From the NCBI GenBank assembly GCA_002591705.1, contig PAAB01000070.1, forward strand, positions 1-34,022: a stretch of DNA of 34,022 nt, written 5' to 3'. Below are positions 16,608-24,375 of this stretch, piece by piece. The DNA comes from Phycisphaerae bacterium. GTDB lineage: Bacteria > Planctomycetota > Phycisphaerae > Phycisphaerales > SM1A02. The notes beneath the pieces are model-generated. The model saw only the letters and a program-made list of their open reading frames with translations, was not told where the DNA came from and did no database searches. Both the position numbers and the translations under genes were made by a program. Positions within the stretch are counted from its first letter, which is position 1, and every line of letters starts with the position of its first letter.

Positions 16608-17806
16608 AAATCATCACAACCTCAATCACCGCATTCGTCCTTTCGACATCGCCCGCACTCGGCGACTCGTTCATGCTGCTGGACACCTCCGGTACGGTTC
16701 GACCGGTCCAGCTCACGACCCTCGGTTCGGGGGTGATCGAATTCATCGATTCAGAAGACGGTTTCACGACCATCCCGTACGACGAGTGCATCGCCTTTCT
16801 ACGTCCCACACCCCATCCACTGAAGATCAACCAGCCCACGGTCGTGCTCCACGACGGACAAACCTTCCCCGGAACCATCGTGGTCGGTCCGGATGAGGAT
16901 CGTCTGCGCTGGCAGCACGAATGGATCGGGCAACTCGATATTCCCATCGATGAAATCGACCGGATCATCCTCGGTGCATCGGACACCGGGACGACGTCCG
17001 AAATGGATTCGGACATGGACGTGGTCCGGCTCCGCAACGGCGATGTGGTCGAGGGGTTCATCCTCGAACTCGCACCCGTACTCAGAATCGAGACCGGTTC
17101 GGAGGGAGGAACTCGGACACTGGAGATCCGACACGATCGCATCGTCGAAATCGATCTCTTCGGTCGGAACACCCCCCCATCCGATCCCATGGTCTGGACG
17201 AACGACGGGACGATCGTCCACTTTCCCGACATCGGGATCACTCCGGACGGCCACCTCGAGTTCGGTGATCACGTGCATGCTGTCGAATCATCGCCCGACG
17301 ACCAATCCGGACCCCATCTCCAGATGATCCACACCATATCGTTCGGTGGATCCTCGATCCATCCCATCGGTTCACTCATCATCGAGTCCATTGAGGGTCC
17401 GGAGACACGGTCGATCGTCCGACCACCGCATGTCACCGACCCATCCGCTCCATTCGGTCTTTCGCCCGTGGAACTGCATGGTCCGGTCTCGGTCCGGTAT
17501 CTGCTTCCGGATGGATCCTTCAGGTTCCGATCCACCGCCCGCATGCCCGACCATGCCACGAAATGGGGTGATTGTGGAATGAACATCCTGGTCGACGGGG
17601 AACAGGTGCACCGCTGCATCTTCAATTCCGGTCAGAGTGAGCACTCCATCGACATCGGTCTTTCCGGAGGTGTTCTCGAGATCACCCTCGACGAGGGTGC
17701 GAACGGACCGGTGCAGGACCACATCCGGTTCGAATACGGAATGCTCCTGCCGACGAGACCCTCAACCCCTCGAACATTCGACGAGTCGCTCGAGGATCCC
17801 CAGTGA
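16604..17806 (+). CDS. Exported protein with NPCBM-like C-terminal domain
   Basis: The protein (400 aa) begins with a clear signal peptide, cleaved near ALG-DS at about residue 21. Three short repeats follow with the pattern of a beta hairpin: LHDGQTFPGTI, LRNGDVVEGFI and TNDGTIVHFPDI. Each is followed by an acidic stretch ending in a D-R-I-like strand, so they are probably small beta barrels. The last 100 residues (about 283-384) resemble the NPCBM carbohydrate-binding module. The features are a VDGEQV strand, a DIGLSGGVLEITLDEG core and a DHIRFEYG end. The frame is open from 16448, but ATG 16604 gives the signal peptide and a 4-base overlap with the previous stop. The gene ends the operon. 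Its last 45 bases overlap the tail of trpD on the other strand. Confidence 0.75.
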   Translation: MKIITTSITAFVLSTSPALGDSFMLLDTSGTVRPVQLTTLGSGVIEFIDSEDGFTTIPYDECIAFLRPTPHPLKINQPTVVLHDGQTFPGTIVVGPDEDRLRWQHEWIGQLDIPIDEIDRIILGASDTGTTSEMDSDMDVVRLRNGDVVEGFILELAPVLRIETGSEGGTRTLEIRHDRIVEIDLFGRNTPPSDPMVWTNDGTIVHFPDIGITPDGHLEFGDHVHAVESSPDDQSGPHLQMIHTISFGGSSIHPIGSLIIESIEGPETRSIVRPPHVTDPSAPFGLSPVELHGPVSVRYLLPDGSFRFRSTARMPDHATKWGDCGMNILVDGEQVHRCIFNSGQSEHSIDIGLSGGVLEITLDEGANGPVQDHIRFEYGMLLPTRPSTPRTFDESLEDPQ

Positions 17807-18841
17807 TCGACCCGAATCGATCGAATCCCCGGCCAGACGAACCCCTTCACCGAGATCCGTGCAGCGTCCGGCCGCAAGCAGGGCGACGGCGGAGTTGAGA
17901 ATCGTCATGTCACGCGGGGGACCATGGAGCTTGCCGTCAATCACCCCACGGATCATCTCCGTCGCATGGTCGAGGTCCGCAGCGGTCACACGTCCGATCT
18001 CCGCCGTCTCCAACCCCACATCCTCCGGACGGATCGTCGATCGTTCGATCGAACCGTCCCGGACATCCACGATCGTCGTCGGAGCGGAAATAGAACATTC
18101 ATCCAGTCCATCCTCCGAATGCACGATGACGGCCCGTCGGGTCCCCAGTCGATCCAGGGTCTCGGCGATCACCGTGAGAAAACGATCATCGTAGATGCCC
18201 ATGACCTGTCGTCCGGCGCCGGCGGGATTGGTCAGGGGACCGAGGAGGTTGAACATCGTCGGAACCCCGAGGGCCTTCCGAACGGGCATCACATGTCTGG
18301 TTGCGGGGTGATGGTGGATTGCGAAACAGAAGCAGATCCCGACTTCGTCGAGGCAACGGGCCTGGACCCCCGGATCGGCATCGACGTCGACCCCCAGCGA
18401 CTGCAGGGCCTCGGCCGAACCCCGGCCGGTCCGTGACCGGTTTCCGTGCTTGGCGACCTTCACACCGGCGCCGGCTGAGACGATCGCCGCCGCGGTGGAG
18501 ACATTGAACGTCTTCGGAGCGCCTCCGGTTCCCGCGGTATCGAGGATGTCGTCGGTGGATCCGGACACCTCGATGCCGGTGACATTCCTCCGCATGACCC
18601 GTGCCGCACCGACCAGCTCATCCGTGGTCGGGATCCGGGTGGCCAGCAGTGCGAGCAGTGCCCCCATCTCACCGTGGTGAACGCGACCACTCATCATGGC
18701 GTCGTATGCGGCCGAGGATTCATCCTCGGTGAGGCTTCGACCGGAGAGGAGGATCCGCAGAAAGGGGGTCAGATCCGCATCCTGATCCGGCTTCGGAAAC
18801 TCGGACGGAGCGGGTACCGCGTTACTGACGTCTTCGGTCAT
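17762..18841 (-). CDS. trpD: Anthranilate phosphoribosyltransferase
   Basis: TrpD joins anthranilate to phosphoribosyl pyrophosphate in the second step of tryptophan synthesis. The 359-aa protein has the PRPP-binding motifs DTAGTGG at 101-107 and NVST at 113-116, and the basic anthranilate/PRPP loop KHGNR at 131-135. NLLGPLTNP lies near residue 199. Length is slightly above the usual 340 because of an N-terminal tail of about 24 residues rich in Pro and Asp. No other trp gene is next to it, so it is not in a trp operon here. It runs divergently from lgt with a 62-base gap and converges on the NPCBM-like gene with a 45-base overlap of reading frames. Confidence 0.96.
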   Translation of the reverse strand: MTEDVSNAVPAPSEFPKPDQDADLTPFLRILLSGRSLTEDESSAAYDAMMSGRVHHGEMGALLALLATRIPTTDELVGAARVMRRNVTGIEVSGSTDDILDTAGTGGAPKTFNVSTAAAIVSAGAGVKVAKHGNRSRTGRGSAEALQSLGVDVDADPGVQARCLDEVGICFCFAIHHHPATRHVMPVRKALGVPTMFNLLGPLTNPAGAGRQVMGIYDDRFLTVIAETLDRLGTRRAVIVHSEDGLDECSISAPTTIVDVRDGSIERSTIRPEDVGLETAEIGRVTAADLDHATEMIRGVIDGKLHGPPRDMTILNSAVALLAAGRCTDLGEGVRLAGDSIDSGRSLGILERLVECSRG

Positions 18842-18877
18842 GATCCAAACCCTGTCGTATGATGACTTCCATTCGAA

Positions 18878-18888
18878 TGTGAATCACA
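18878..18888. promoter_or_regulatory. Palindrome in the trpD-lgt divergent gap
   Basis: TGTGA-A-TCACA is a perfect 5-bp dyad around one base, inside the 62-base divergent gap. TATGAT at 18858-18863 could be the -10 of lgt, although no -35 is seen. The dyad could be an operator for either gene. It is shorter in the middle than a CRP site, so I do not call CRP. Confidence 0.25.
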
Positions 18889-18903
18889 CTCCGGACCCCC
18901 ATC

Positions 18904-19905
18904 GTGTACAGCATCGTCGCAGAATCCTACCTTCATTCCCTTGATCCGTACCTGTTCCGATTCGGGGATGGATTCGGCATCCGCTGGTACGGGTTGGCGT
19001 ACGTCGCCGGTTTCCTGATCGCATGGTGGATGACATGGTGCCTGGCGAGAACACGTCGGTGTCTGCTTACTCCCCCGATGGCCGGTGACATGATGATCTA
19101 CATCATCCTCGGTGTGCTGCTCGGTGGCCGACTCGGCTACGCGTTGTTCTACGACCCTTCCCTCTTCATCGGTTTTTCATCCGCATTTCCATTCTGGGAT
19201 CTCCTGGCGATCCACAAGGGGGGCATGGCCAGTCACGGCGGCATGCTCGGGGTGATCGCTGCCCTGATGCTCTTCGGTGCACGTCGGGGTTTTCCCATGC
19301 TGCATCCCGTCGACATCGGGGCGCTGATCGCTCCACCGGGACTCTTTCTGGGCAGGATGGCCAACTTCATCAACGGCGAACTGTGGGGAAAGAAGTGGAC
19401 CGGAGAGGGCGAGGCTCCGTGGTGGACGGTGAAGTATCCCACGGAGATCTTCCAGCGGAGCGACATCGATCTCACCCCGCTTCGTACGACCATCGGCGGT
19501 GATTCATCGTTCCTGGAGCGTGTGGTGAGCGAGGCGTACGCGGGGAACCAGCGGGTCATCGAGGTCATCGAACCCCAGCTCAACGCCTACCTTCCATCCC
19601 AGATGTTCCAGGCCCTGTCCGATGGTCCGGTTCTGCTTCTTCTACTCGTTCTGGTCTGGTTGAGGCCGAGGAAACCCGGTGTCATCGCCGGTTGCTTCCT
19701 GATCTTCTACGGAATGCTCCGCATTCTCACGGAGATCTTCCGGCAGCCGGACGAGGGAATCGAACTGCTGATGGGTCTCTCCAGGGGTCAACAGTTGAGC
19801 ATCATCCAGATACTGGTCGGTGCGGTCGTCGTCCTGTTCTGCTCCACCCGACGCGTCCCTCCGATCGGAGGTCTTCGTGGAGCATCCATCGGCACCCCCG
19901 TCTGA
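18904..19905 (+). CDS. lgt: Prolipoprotein diacylglyceryl transferase
   Basis: Lgt moves a diacylglyceryl group from phosphatidylglycerol to the lipobox cysteine of prolipoproteins in the inner membrane. The 333-aa protein has the family order of membrane helices and the hallmark segments IRWYGLAYV near 24-32, HKGGMASHGGMLG near 101-113 and GRMANFINGELWG near 150-162, which holds the essential Arg and Asn. The loop between them is longer than usual (about 165-205), which is common in this phylum. The start is GTG 18904, with no clear Shine-Dalgarno. The stop is directly adjacent to the convergent holB stop (19905/19906). Confidence 0.96.
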   Translation: MYSIVAESYLHSLDPYLFRFGDGFGIRWYGLAYVAGFLIAWWMTWCLARTRRCLLTPPMAGDMMIYIILGVLLGGRLGYALFYDPSLFIGFSSAFPFWDLLAIHKGGMASHGGMLGVIAALMLFGARRGFPMLHPVDIGALIAPPGLFLGRMANFINGELWGKKWTGEGEAPWWTVKYPTEIFQRSDIDLTPLRTTIGGDSSFLERVVSEAYAGNQRVIEVIEPQLNAYLPSQMFQALSDGPVLLLLLVLVWLRPRKPGVIAGCFLIFYGMLRILTEIFRQPDEGIELLMGLSRGQQLSIIQILVGAVVVLFCSTRRVPPIGGLRGASIGTPV

Positions 19906-20991
19906 TCAGGATGTCCCGACGGATTCGGGATCGCGCCAGCTTGCGGAAAGCGACTCCATCAACTGCTTGATGTTGATGTGACTCTCGCTCTCCTGTTCGA
20001 TCTGGACCAGCAGGTCGATCGTGGAGCAGATTCTGTTGCGGACATCCGTTCCGTCGGATGCTGCAAGTCTGGTGCGGAGGTGGTGACTGAGCAGTCCGAT
20101 GAGGGTCCTCACTCCCGATCGGTTCGCCGACTCCTTGCTTCCCTTGCTGTTCTCGGCCATCTGCACTTCGGCGTACTGATCGATCAGTTCCACCATCGTG
20201 GGCGCGAGATCCGGAGCGAACCGACCACCGTCGACCTGGTTCAGGAGCGGTTCCAGAGTTGCTCCCCACTGCACCAGATCGTGCTTCCGGGCGTTCTCGT
20301 ACCGGCCCGGAGATCCCTCCGCCCACGACAACAACCAAGATCGTGACGTCTCATCATCCTCGTATCCGGCGTCATCGACCCACTTCCCCATCGAATCGAC
20401 ATCGAGACTACCGAACGGTAGCTGCTGGCAGCGGCTCCGGATGGTGGGAAGGAGACGATCCGGCTTGGAAGTGACGAGGATGATGTAGGTTCCCGCCGGC
20501 GGCTCCTCGAGCGTCTTGAGAAGTACGTTCTGGGCGGTTCGATCGAGCAGTTCGGACTCGTCGATGATGAAGATCTTTCCGTTGCCCATGGATGCGGTCC
20601 GGTAGGCGGGAGCGTCCTTGATCTTTCCATCCGACGTTCGACCGCCGATCATCCTTTCACGCAGCAGATCGAGCGGAATGTTCAACTGCTTCCGCTCCCT
20701 GAGCTGCCGGTTGTCGGACCACGCCGCATCCTCCTTGCGAATCACATGGAGATCGGGATGGGTTCCCGCGGTGAGCAGGGTGCCCACCTCGGTGGCGAGC
20801 ACCGGTTCGGGTTCTCCGAGGTGTGCTGCATCAAGGGAGGGGTCGAGCAGGATCCTCGACAACTCCTCCGCCACCGTGCACTTCCCGACCCCCTCGGGTC
20901 CGGAGAAGATCCAGGCGTGGTGCATCCGATCCCCCTCCAGGGCGGATCGGAGGGTGGCGAGTGGTCGCAGGTGTCCGTGGATGATTCCCAT
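19906..20991 (-). CDS. holB: DNA polymerase III delta-prime subunit
   Basis: Delta-prime is the rigid arm of the clamp loader that places the sliding clamp on primed DNA. The 361-aa protein has the AAA+ segments: P-loop GPEGVGKC at 31-38, Walker B IIDES with D144 and E145, and AQNVLLKTLEEPP at 153-165. The SRC motif is at 186-188 (TIRSRCQ), the usual arginine finger of clamp loaders. Two deviations occur. The last P-loop residue is Cys instead of Thr or Ser, and the four zinc-binding cysteines expected near residues 50-75 are missing. The frame extends to 21054, but ATG 20991 fits the family start and follows a GAGGA element. It abuts the lgt stop tail to tail. Confidence 0.9.
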   Translation of the reverse strand: MGIIHGHLRPLATLRSALEGDRMHHAWIFSGPEGVGKCTVAEELSRILLDPSLDAAHLGEPEPVLATEVGTLLTAGTHPDLHVIRKEDAAWSDNRQLRERKQLNIPLDLLRERMIGGRTSDGKIKDAPAYRTASMGNGKIFIIDESELLDRTAQNVLLKTLEEPPAGTYIILVTSKPDRLLPTIRSRCQQLPFGSLDVDSMGKWVDDAGYEDDETSRSWLLSWAEGSPGRYENARKHDLVQWGATLEPLLNQVDGGRFAPDLAPTMVELIDQYAEVQMAENSKGSKESANRSGVRTLIGLLSHHLRTRLAASDGTDVRNRICSTIDLLVQIEQESESHINIKQLMESLSASWRDPESVGTS

Positions 20992-21266
20992 TGATTCCTC
21001 ATTCGACCCCCCCACCCCAAAATCGTCAAGGTGCCGGCGTTCCCCATGCTCCATTTGGTTGGGCCGGGGATCTCCGCAGGAGCAGTCTTCTCCCGGCCGG
21101 ATGAACGGTCGTTGACCCCCTGAAAGCCCCTTTCAAGGCCTTCTGAGGGGCTGTGGAGGGCCCCGGTGAGCAAATACCGGATTTGCTGTGAGATCCGGAT
21201 CGCCGGGACGCATTGGTGCTGACGGAGACCCTTGAATCCTCCGTTCGAACCCCAACCAGGAGAACA
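20992..21266. other. Divergent intergenic region with inverted repeats
   Basis: This 275-base gap lies between holB and the dockerin gene. GGCCGGG at 21062-21068 pairs with CCCGGCC at 21092-21098, with a smaller CTCC/GGAG hairpin at 21072-21082 inside the loop. AGCCCC at 21125-21130 pairs with GGGGCT at 21147-21152. No good -35/-10 pair is visible for either gene. The paired elements may form an RNA leader for the forward gene. Confidence 0.35.
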
Positions 21267-22541
21267 ATGATGCAGTCCAAGACCCTTGTACTCGCCGCCG
21301 GTTTCCTCGGGCTCACCACCCCCGCGATGGCCGCGAATCTGTTCGTCCCCTCCAACGACTACCCCACGATCCAGTCCGCCATCGATGCGGCCCGCGACGG
21401 AGACAACGTCCTCATCTCCGACGGGCGGTACGAGGAGACACTCCGCATCGTGGACAAGTCCCTCAATTTCTACGGTCGCGGAACCCACCCCGGCCACACA
21501 TCGATCGTCTCTCCTTCGGGGCGTCACGAGATCGCCTCGTCGCAGCTTCGTTTCTCTCTCATCGGATTCCACAGCGAGCAGGTCTTCGATCACCGGATCC
21601 CGCTCGATCCGGGCGAGGACGGACTGCTGATCCACTACAGCACCGTCGAGTTCAGCATGTGCGAATTCGATCGTCTCGTCTCGTGGTACACGACGAATTC
21701 CCTGGGTGATGCCGGAGCGATCGAGATGTGGCAGAGCGACGTCTCCCTGTCCCGATGCGTCTTCGAGGGCAACGGAGCACTGTCGAACAAGCCCTACTGG
21801 GCCTCCGTCGCCCGTGGTGGAGCGATCTACGCCGCAAGTTCCACCCTTGACATCGAGGACTGTCTCTTCGAATTCAACTACGCCCGAGCCGATCGGGGCG
21901 TCCGTTCCCCCTGGGGATGCGGCGCCGAGGGTGGAGCCATCTACATGTCCGGATGCGATTTCACCAGCACCGGAACCCGGTACGAGCAGAACCGTGCCAC
22001 GGGTGTCGACGGCGGATCCGTCCCTTCGATGCTTCACGGTGGTGCCATCTACGCCTCGTATCCGGTCTCGATGCACCTTGAGCGTTCGTACTTCATCGAG
22101 AACCGGGCCGCATTCGGCGAGGTCGAGAACGCCGACGAATCCTACACCGGTGGTGCGATGTACATCAGTCACGGTCGCAACAACGCCGAGTACCTGAAGC
22201 ACTGCCGATTCACGGAGAACCACGCCGCGGATGGTGGTGGTGCCGTGTACTCCTCCGGCGGTGGTCGGACCAAATCGAACAACTGCGAGTACGACTGCAA
22301 TACGTCGACCCAGAACGAGGGCGACTGGTTCAACTCCGGCGGAAACGTGTTCAAAGAATGTCCCGAACCTCCCGCTCGCGGTGACTTCAACGGGGATGGA
22401 AACGTGGACATCAAGGATCTCATGGAGCTCTACTACAGCTGGGGCAAGGTCACTCCCGGTAGCAAATACGATCTGAACGGTGACGGAATCGTCGATTCGA
22501 GGGATGTGGTCGGATTCATCGTGACCAGGTACGGCAAGTGA
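21267..22541 (+). CDS. Secreted right-handed beta-helix protein with type I dockerin
   Basis: The protein (424 aa) starts with a signal peptide ending TPAMA at about residue 22. The body is a parallel beta helix. It begins with the PTIQSAIDAARDGDNVLISDGRY-type opening known from pectate-lyase-like and DUF1565 proteins and continues with Gly-rich turns such as GGAIYAASS, GGAIYMSG and GGAMYIS. Asp/Glu-lined turns suggest a binding or degrading surface, but catalytic residues cannot be fixed. The last 55 residues are a dockerin with two calcium loops, DFNGDGNVDIKD and DLNGDGIVDSRD, which usually bind cohesins or serve as cell-surface sorting modules. ATG 21267 or 21270 is preceded by AGGAGA at 21258-21263. 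The frame is open from 21213 but the signal peptide fixes the start. A strong hairpin follows the stop. Confidence 0.87.
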   Translation: MMQSKTLVLAAGFLGLTTPAMAANLFVPSNDYPTIQSAIDAARDGDNVLISDGRYEETLRIVDKSLNFYGRGTHPGHTSIVSPSGRHEIASSQLRFSLIGFHSEQVFDHRIPLDPGEDGLLIHYSTVEFSMCEFDRLVSWYTTNSLGDAGAIEMWQSDVSLSRCVFEGNGALSNKPYWASVARGGAIYAASSTLDIEDCLFEFNYARADRGVRSPWGCGAEGGAIYMSGCDFTSTGTRYEQNRATGVDGGSVPSMLHGGAIYASYPVSMHLERSYFIENRAAFGEVENADESYTGGAMYISHGRNNAEYLKHCRFTENHAADGGGAVYSSGGGRTKSNNCEYDCNTSTQNEGDWFNSGGNVFKECPEPPARGDFNGDGNVDIKDLMELYYSWGKVTPGSKYDLNGDGIVDSRDVVGFIVTRYGK

Positions 22542-22559
22542 CAAATCCCTCCTGGATTC

Positions 22560-22592
22560 AGCCACCGGACGTCACCGCGACGTCCGGTGGCT
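22560..22592 (+). terminator. Strong 14-bp hairpin after the dockerin gene
   Basis: AGCCACCGGACGTC at 22560-22573 is exactly complementary to GACGTCCGGTGGCT at 22579-22592, with a 5-base loop ACCGC. It lies 19 bases after the stop. There is no T-run, but the stem is the strongest of the window and separates two genes of unlike function. Termination or mRNA end protection is likely. Confidence 0.6.
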
Positions 22593-22688
22593 GTTCGATT
22601 GCGATCCGCACCGATACGACATTTTCTCTGTGGATCGGATTTTGGTCGATTCATCCAACCCGGACACACGGAGCAGGAAGATGCTCCA

Positions 22689-24308
22689 ATGGATTCTGGG
22701 GGAACCCGAACACCACCGGTGATCGTGCAGGCGACGATGTTCTTCATCGTCGGAATACTGGTTGCCGAGAATCAACATCTGCACTGGTTGTGGTTGGGGT
22801 TCCTGATACCGGTCCTCTTCTCACTACGGTTTCTGCTCGGAATCGGAACCGTCCCGGTGTATGTCTTCGGATTGTTCGGTTTCAGCTGGGGATCGTGGCA
22901 TCTCCACGAAATCCGGACGGATGATTCGATCATCCAGACCGGATACGAAACCGGTCCGACCCTGTTCAGACTCATCGGTCGTGTGACTGACATCGATCCC
23001 GATCCTTCATGGGGTTCGAAATCACTGTTCACCCCCATTCGACTCCTGGATTCAACGGGAAATCGCATGTCCGTCCGGGGACGCCTGTCGTGGAGAGTGG
23101 AGGGGGGTCATCATCTGTGCGACGGCGACCTTGTCCATCTGGTGGGATGGATCTTTCCCCCGGGCGGACCCGAATCCGCGGACGGGAATGGTGTCGACTG
23201 GACCTCGATGGCCAGGTTCAGCGGGTACCGAGGTCGTCTGGTGGTTCCGGATCCACGACTGGTGCACCGTCTCCCCGAAGACGGTCTCTCCGGCATGATT
23301 CCGTCCTTGCGGGGTGCCCTGCGGTCCCGGTTCGCCGAGATCGTCTCCCGTGGTGTGAGTGCATATCGCGAACGAACACTGCTTCTGGGCATGACGATCG
23401 GAATTCGGGGTCCATCGTGGAACCGGGTCTCCGCCCCGTTCCGTCGGACGGGGGTTGCGCATGTCCTCGCCATCTCCGGCATGCACCTCGGTATCGTCAT
23501 CGGATTCGTGTTTTTCATCTGCAGGGTGTCGGGTGCATCCGGTCCGGTGATCGCATTGTCGACCATCATCACCACGCTTCTCTATCTCACCATCGTCTCA
23601 TGGAGGCCACCGATCGTCCGCTCGGCCATCATGGCGATCACGCTTTCACTGGGAGCATGCCGTGGACGATTCCCGAAATCCACGAGCCTCCTGTTCCTCG
23701 CGGCGATGGTGATCCTTCTTCACAATCCGGGATCTCTCTTTCTTCCCGGATTCCAACTGAGCTTCGTCGTCGTGCTCTTCATCCTGACGGGAACCCGAAG
23801 CGTGCAAAGACGATGGTTCCGGAGGACCGGGCCCACGGCGGGTATCGGAGTCCGGTCATGCGCTGTCGCATCCATCCAGACCACCCTGGTCGTTTCGGTC
23901 GTTGCGTGGTTGGCCTCGATCCCGATCATCGTCCATCACTTCGGAACCATCTCTCCGTTTGCGGTCCCGTTGTCGATCATCCTCGTTCCGTTCCTGACAA
24001 CCATCCTCGGTCTGTCATGCCTCAAGATCACCTTGTCCGTGTTCGGACTGGAGGATCTGGTGTCACCGGAACTGATGATGTTCCCCACCCGATGCGTGAT
24101 CACGATCGTGGACTGGTTCGATTCCCTTCCGATGTCCTGCATCGCCATCGAACACTCCTCGTGGATCGTGGTTCCAACGGGTCTTTCGGCTGTGGCAGTG
24201 TGGACCGTGTTCGGTCTGCGCGAATCGTGCTGGAAGATCACGCACCTCCTCGTCCGTCGATCCGGACGATCCGGACGAACCGAACGTGGTCTCCCCGACC
24301 ATGATTAA
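22689..24308 (+). CDS. ComEC/Rec2-family membrane protein lacking the MBL domain
   Basis: ComEC forms the inner-membrane channel that takes up single-stranded DNA in natural transformation. This 539-aa protein has the hallmark AISGMHLGIV, preceded by the conserved HVL segment, at about residues 256-270. Two hydrophobic segments and a periplasmic region (about 25-230) precede it, with the DUF4131-like N-terminal part, and at least eight membrane segments follow to about 500. The usual C-terminal metallo-beta-lactamase domain is absent: the protein ends in an Arg-rich tail after the last helix. ATG 22689 is chosen because AGGAAG at 22675-22680 lies 8 bases ahead and the upstream open frame to 22587 overlaps the hairpin. 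A channel role is known for the family; DNA uptake in this organism is an inference. Confidence 0.83.
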   Translation: MDSGGTRTPPVIVQATMFFIVGILVAENQHLHWLWLGFLIPVLFSLRFLLGIGTVPVYVFGLFGFSWGSWHLHEIRTDDSIIQTGYETGPTLFRLIGRVTDIDPDPSWGSKSLFTPIRLLDSTGNRMSVRGRLSWRVEGGHHLCDGDLVHLVGWIFPPGGPESADGNGVDWTSMARFSGYRGRLVVPDPRLVHRLPEDGLSGMIPSLRGALRSRFAEIVSRGVSAYRERTLLLGMTIGIRGPSWNRVSAPFRRTGVAHVLAISGMHLGIVIGFVFFICRVSGASGPVIALSTIITTLLYLTIVSWRPPIVRSAIMAITLSLGACRGRFPKSTSLLFLAAMVILLHNPGSLFLPGFQLSFVVVLFILTGTRSVQRRWFRRTGPTAGIGVRSCAVASIQTTLVVSVVAWLASIPIIVHHFGTISPFAVPLSIILVPFLTTILGLSCLKITLSVFGLEDLVSPELMMFPTRCVITIVDWFDSLPMSCIAIEHSSWIVVPTGLSAVAVWTVFGLRESCWKITHLLVRRSGRSGRTERGLPDHD

Positions 24309-24375
24309 TCGGTGGATCGGTCGGGGTTCGAATTGGACCCTTCCACTCGAATCCCACTCAACATGGAGTCCGGCC

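Noticed and set aside
4987..17806. Frequent GATC, GGATCC and TCCGGA words as repeats
   Set aside because: They follow from favoured Asp, Ile, Ser, Arg and Gly codons in this GC-rich genome and show no regular spacing.
18878..18888. CRP-like site
   Set aside because: The TGTGA and TCACA halves are separated by one base rather than six, so it is not a CRP-type spacing.
20742..22565. 607-codon reverse-strand frame across the holB/dockerin gap
   Set aside because: It overlaps two well-supported genes and their intergenic region. The product is rich in Gly, Val and Asp with no domain and no start signal.
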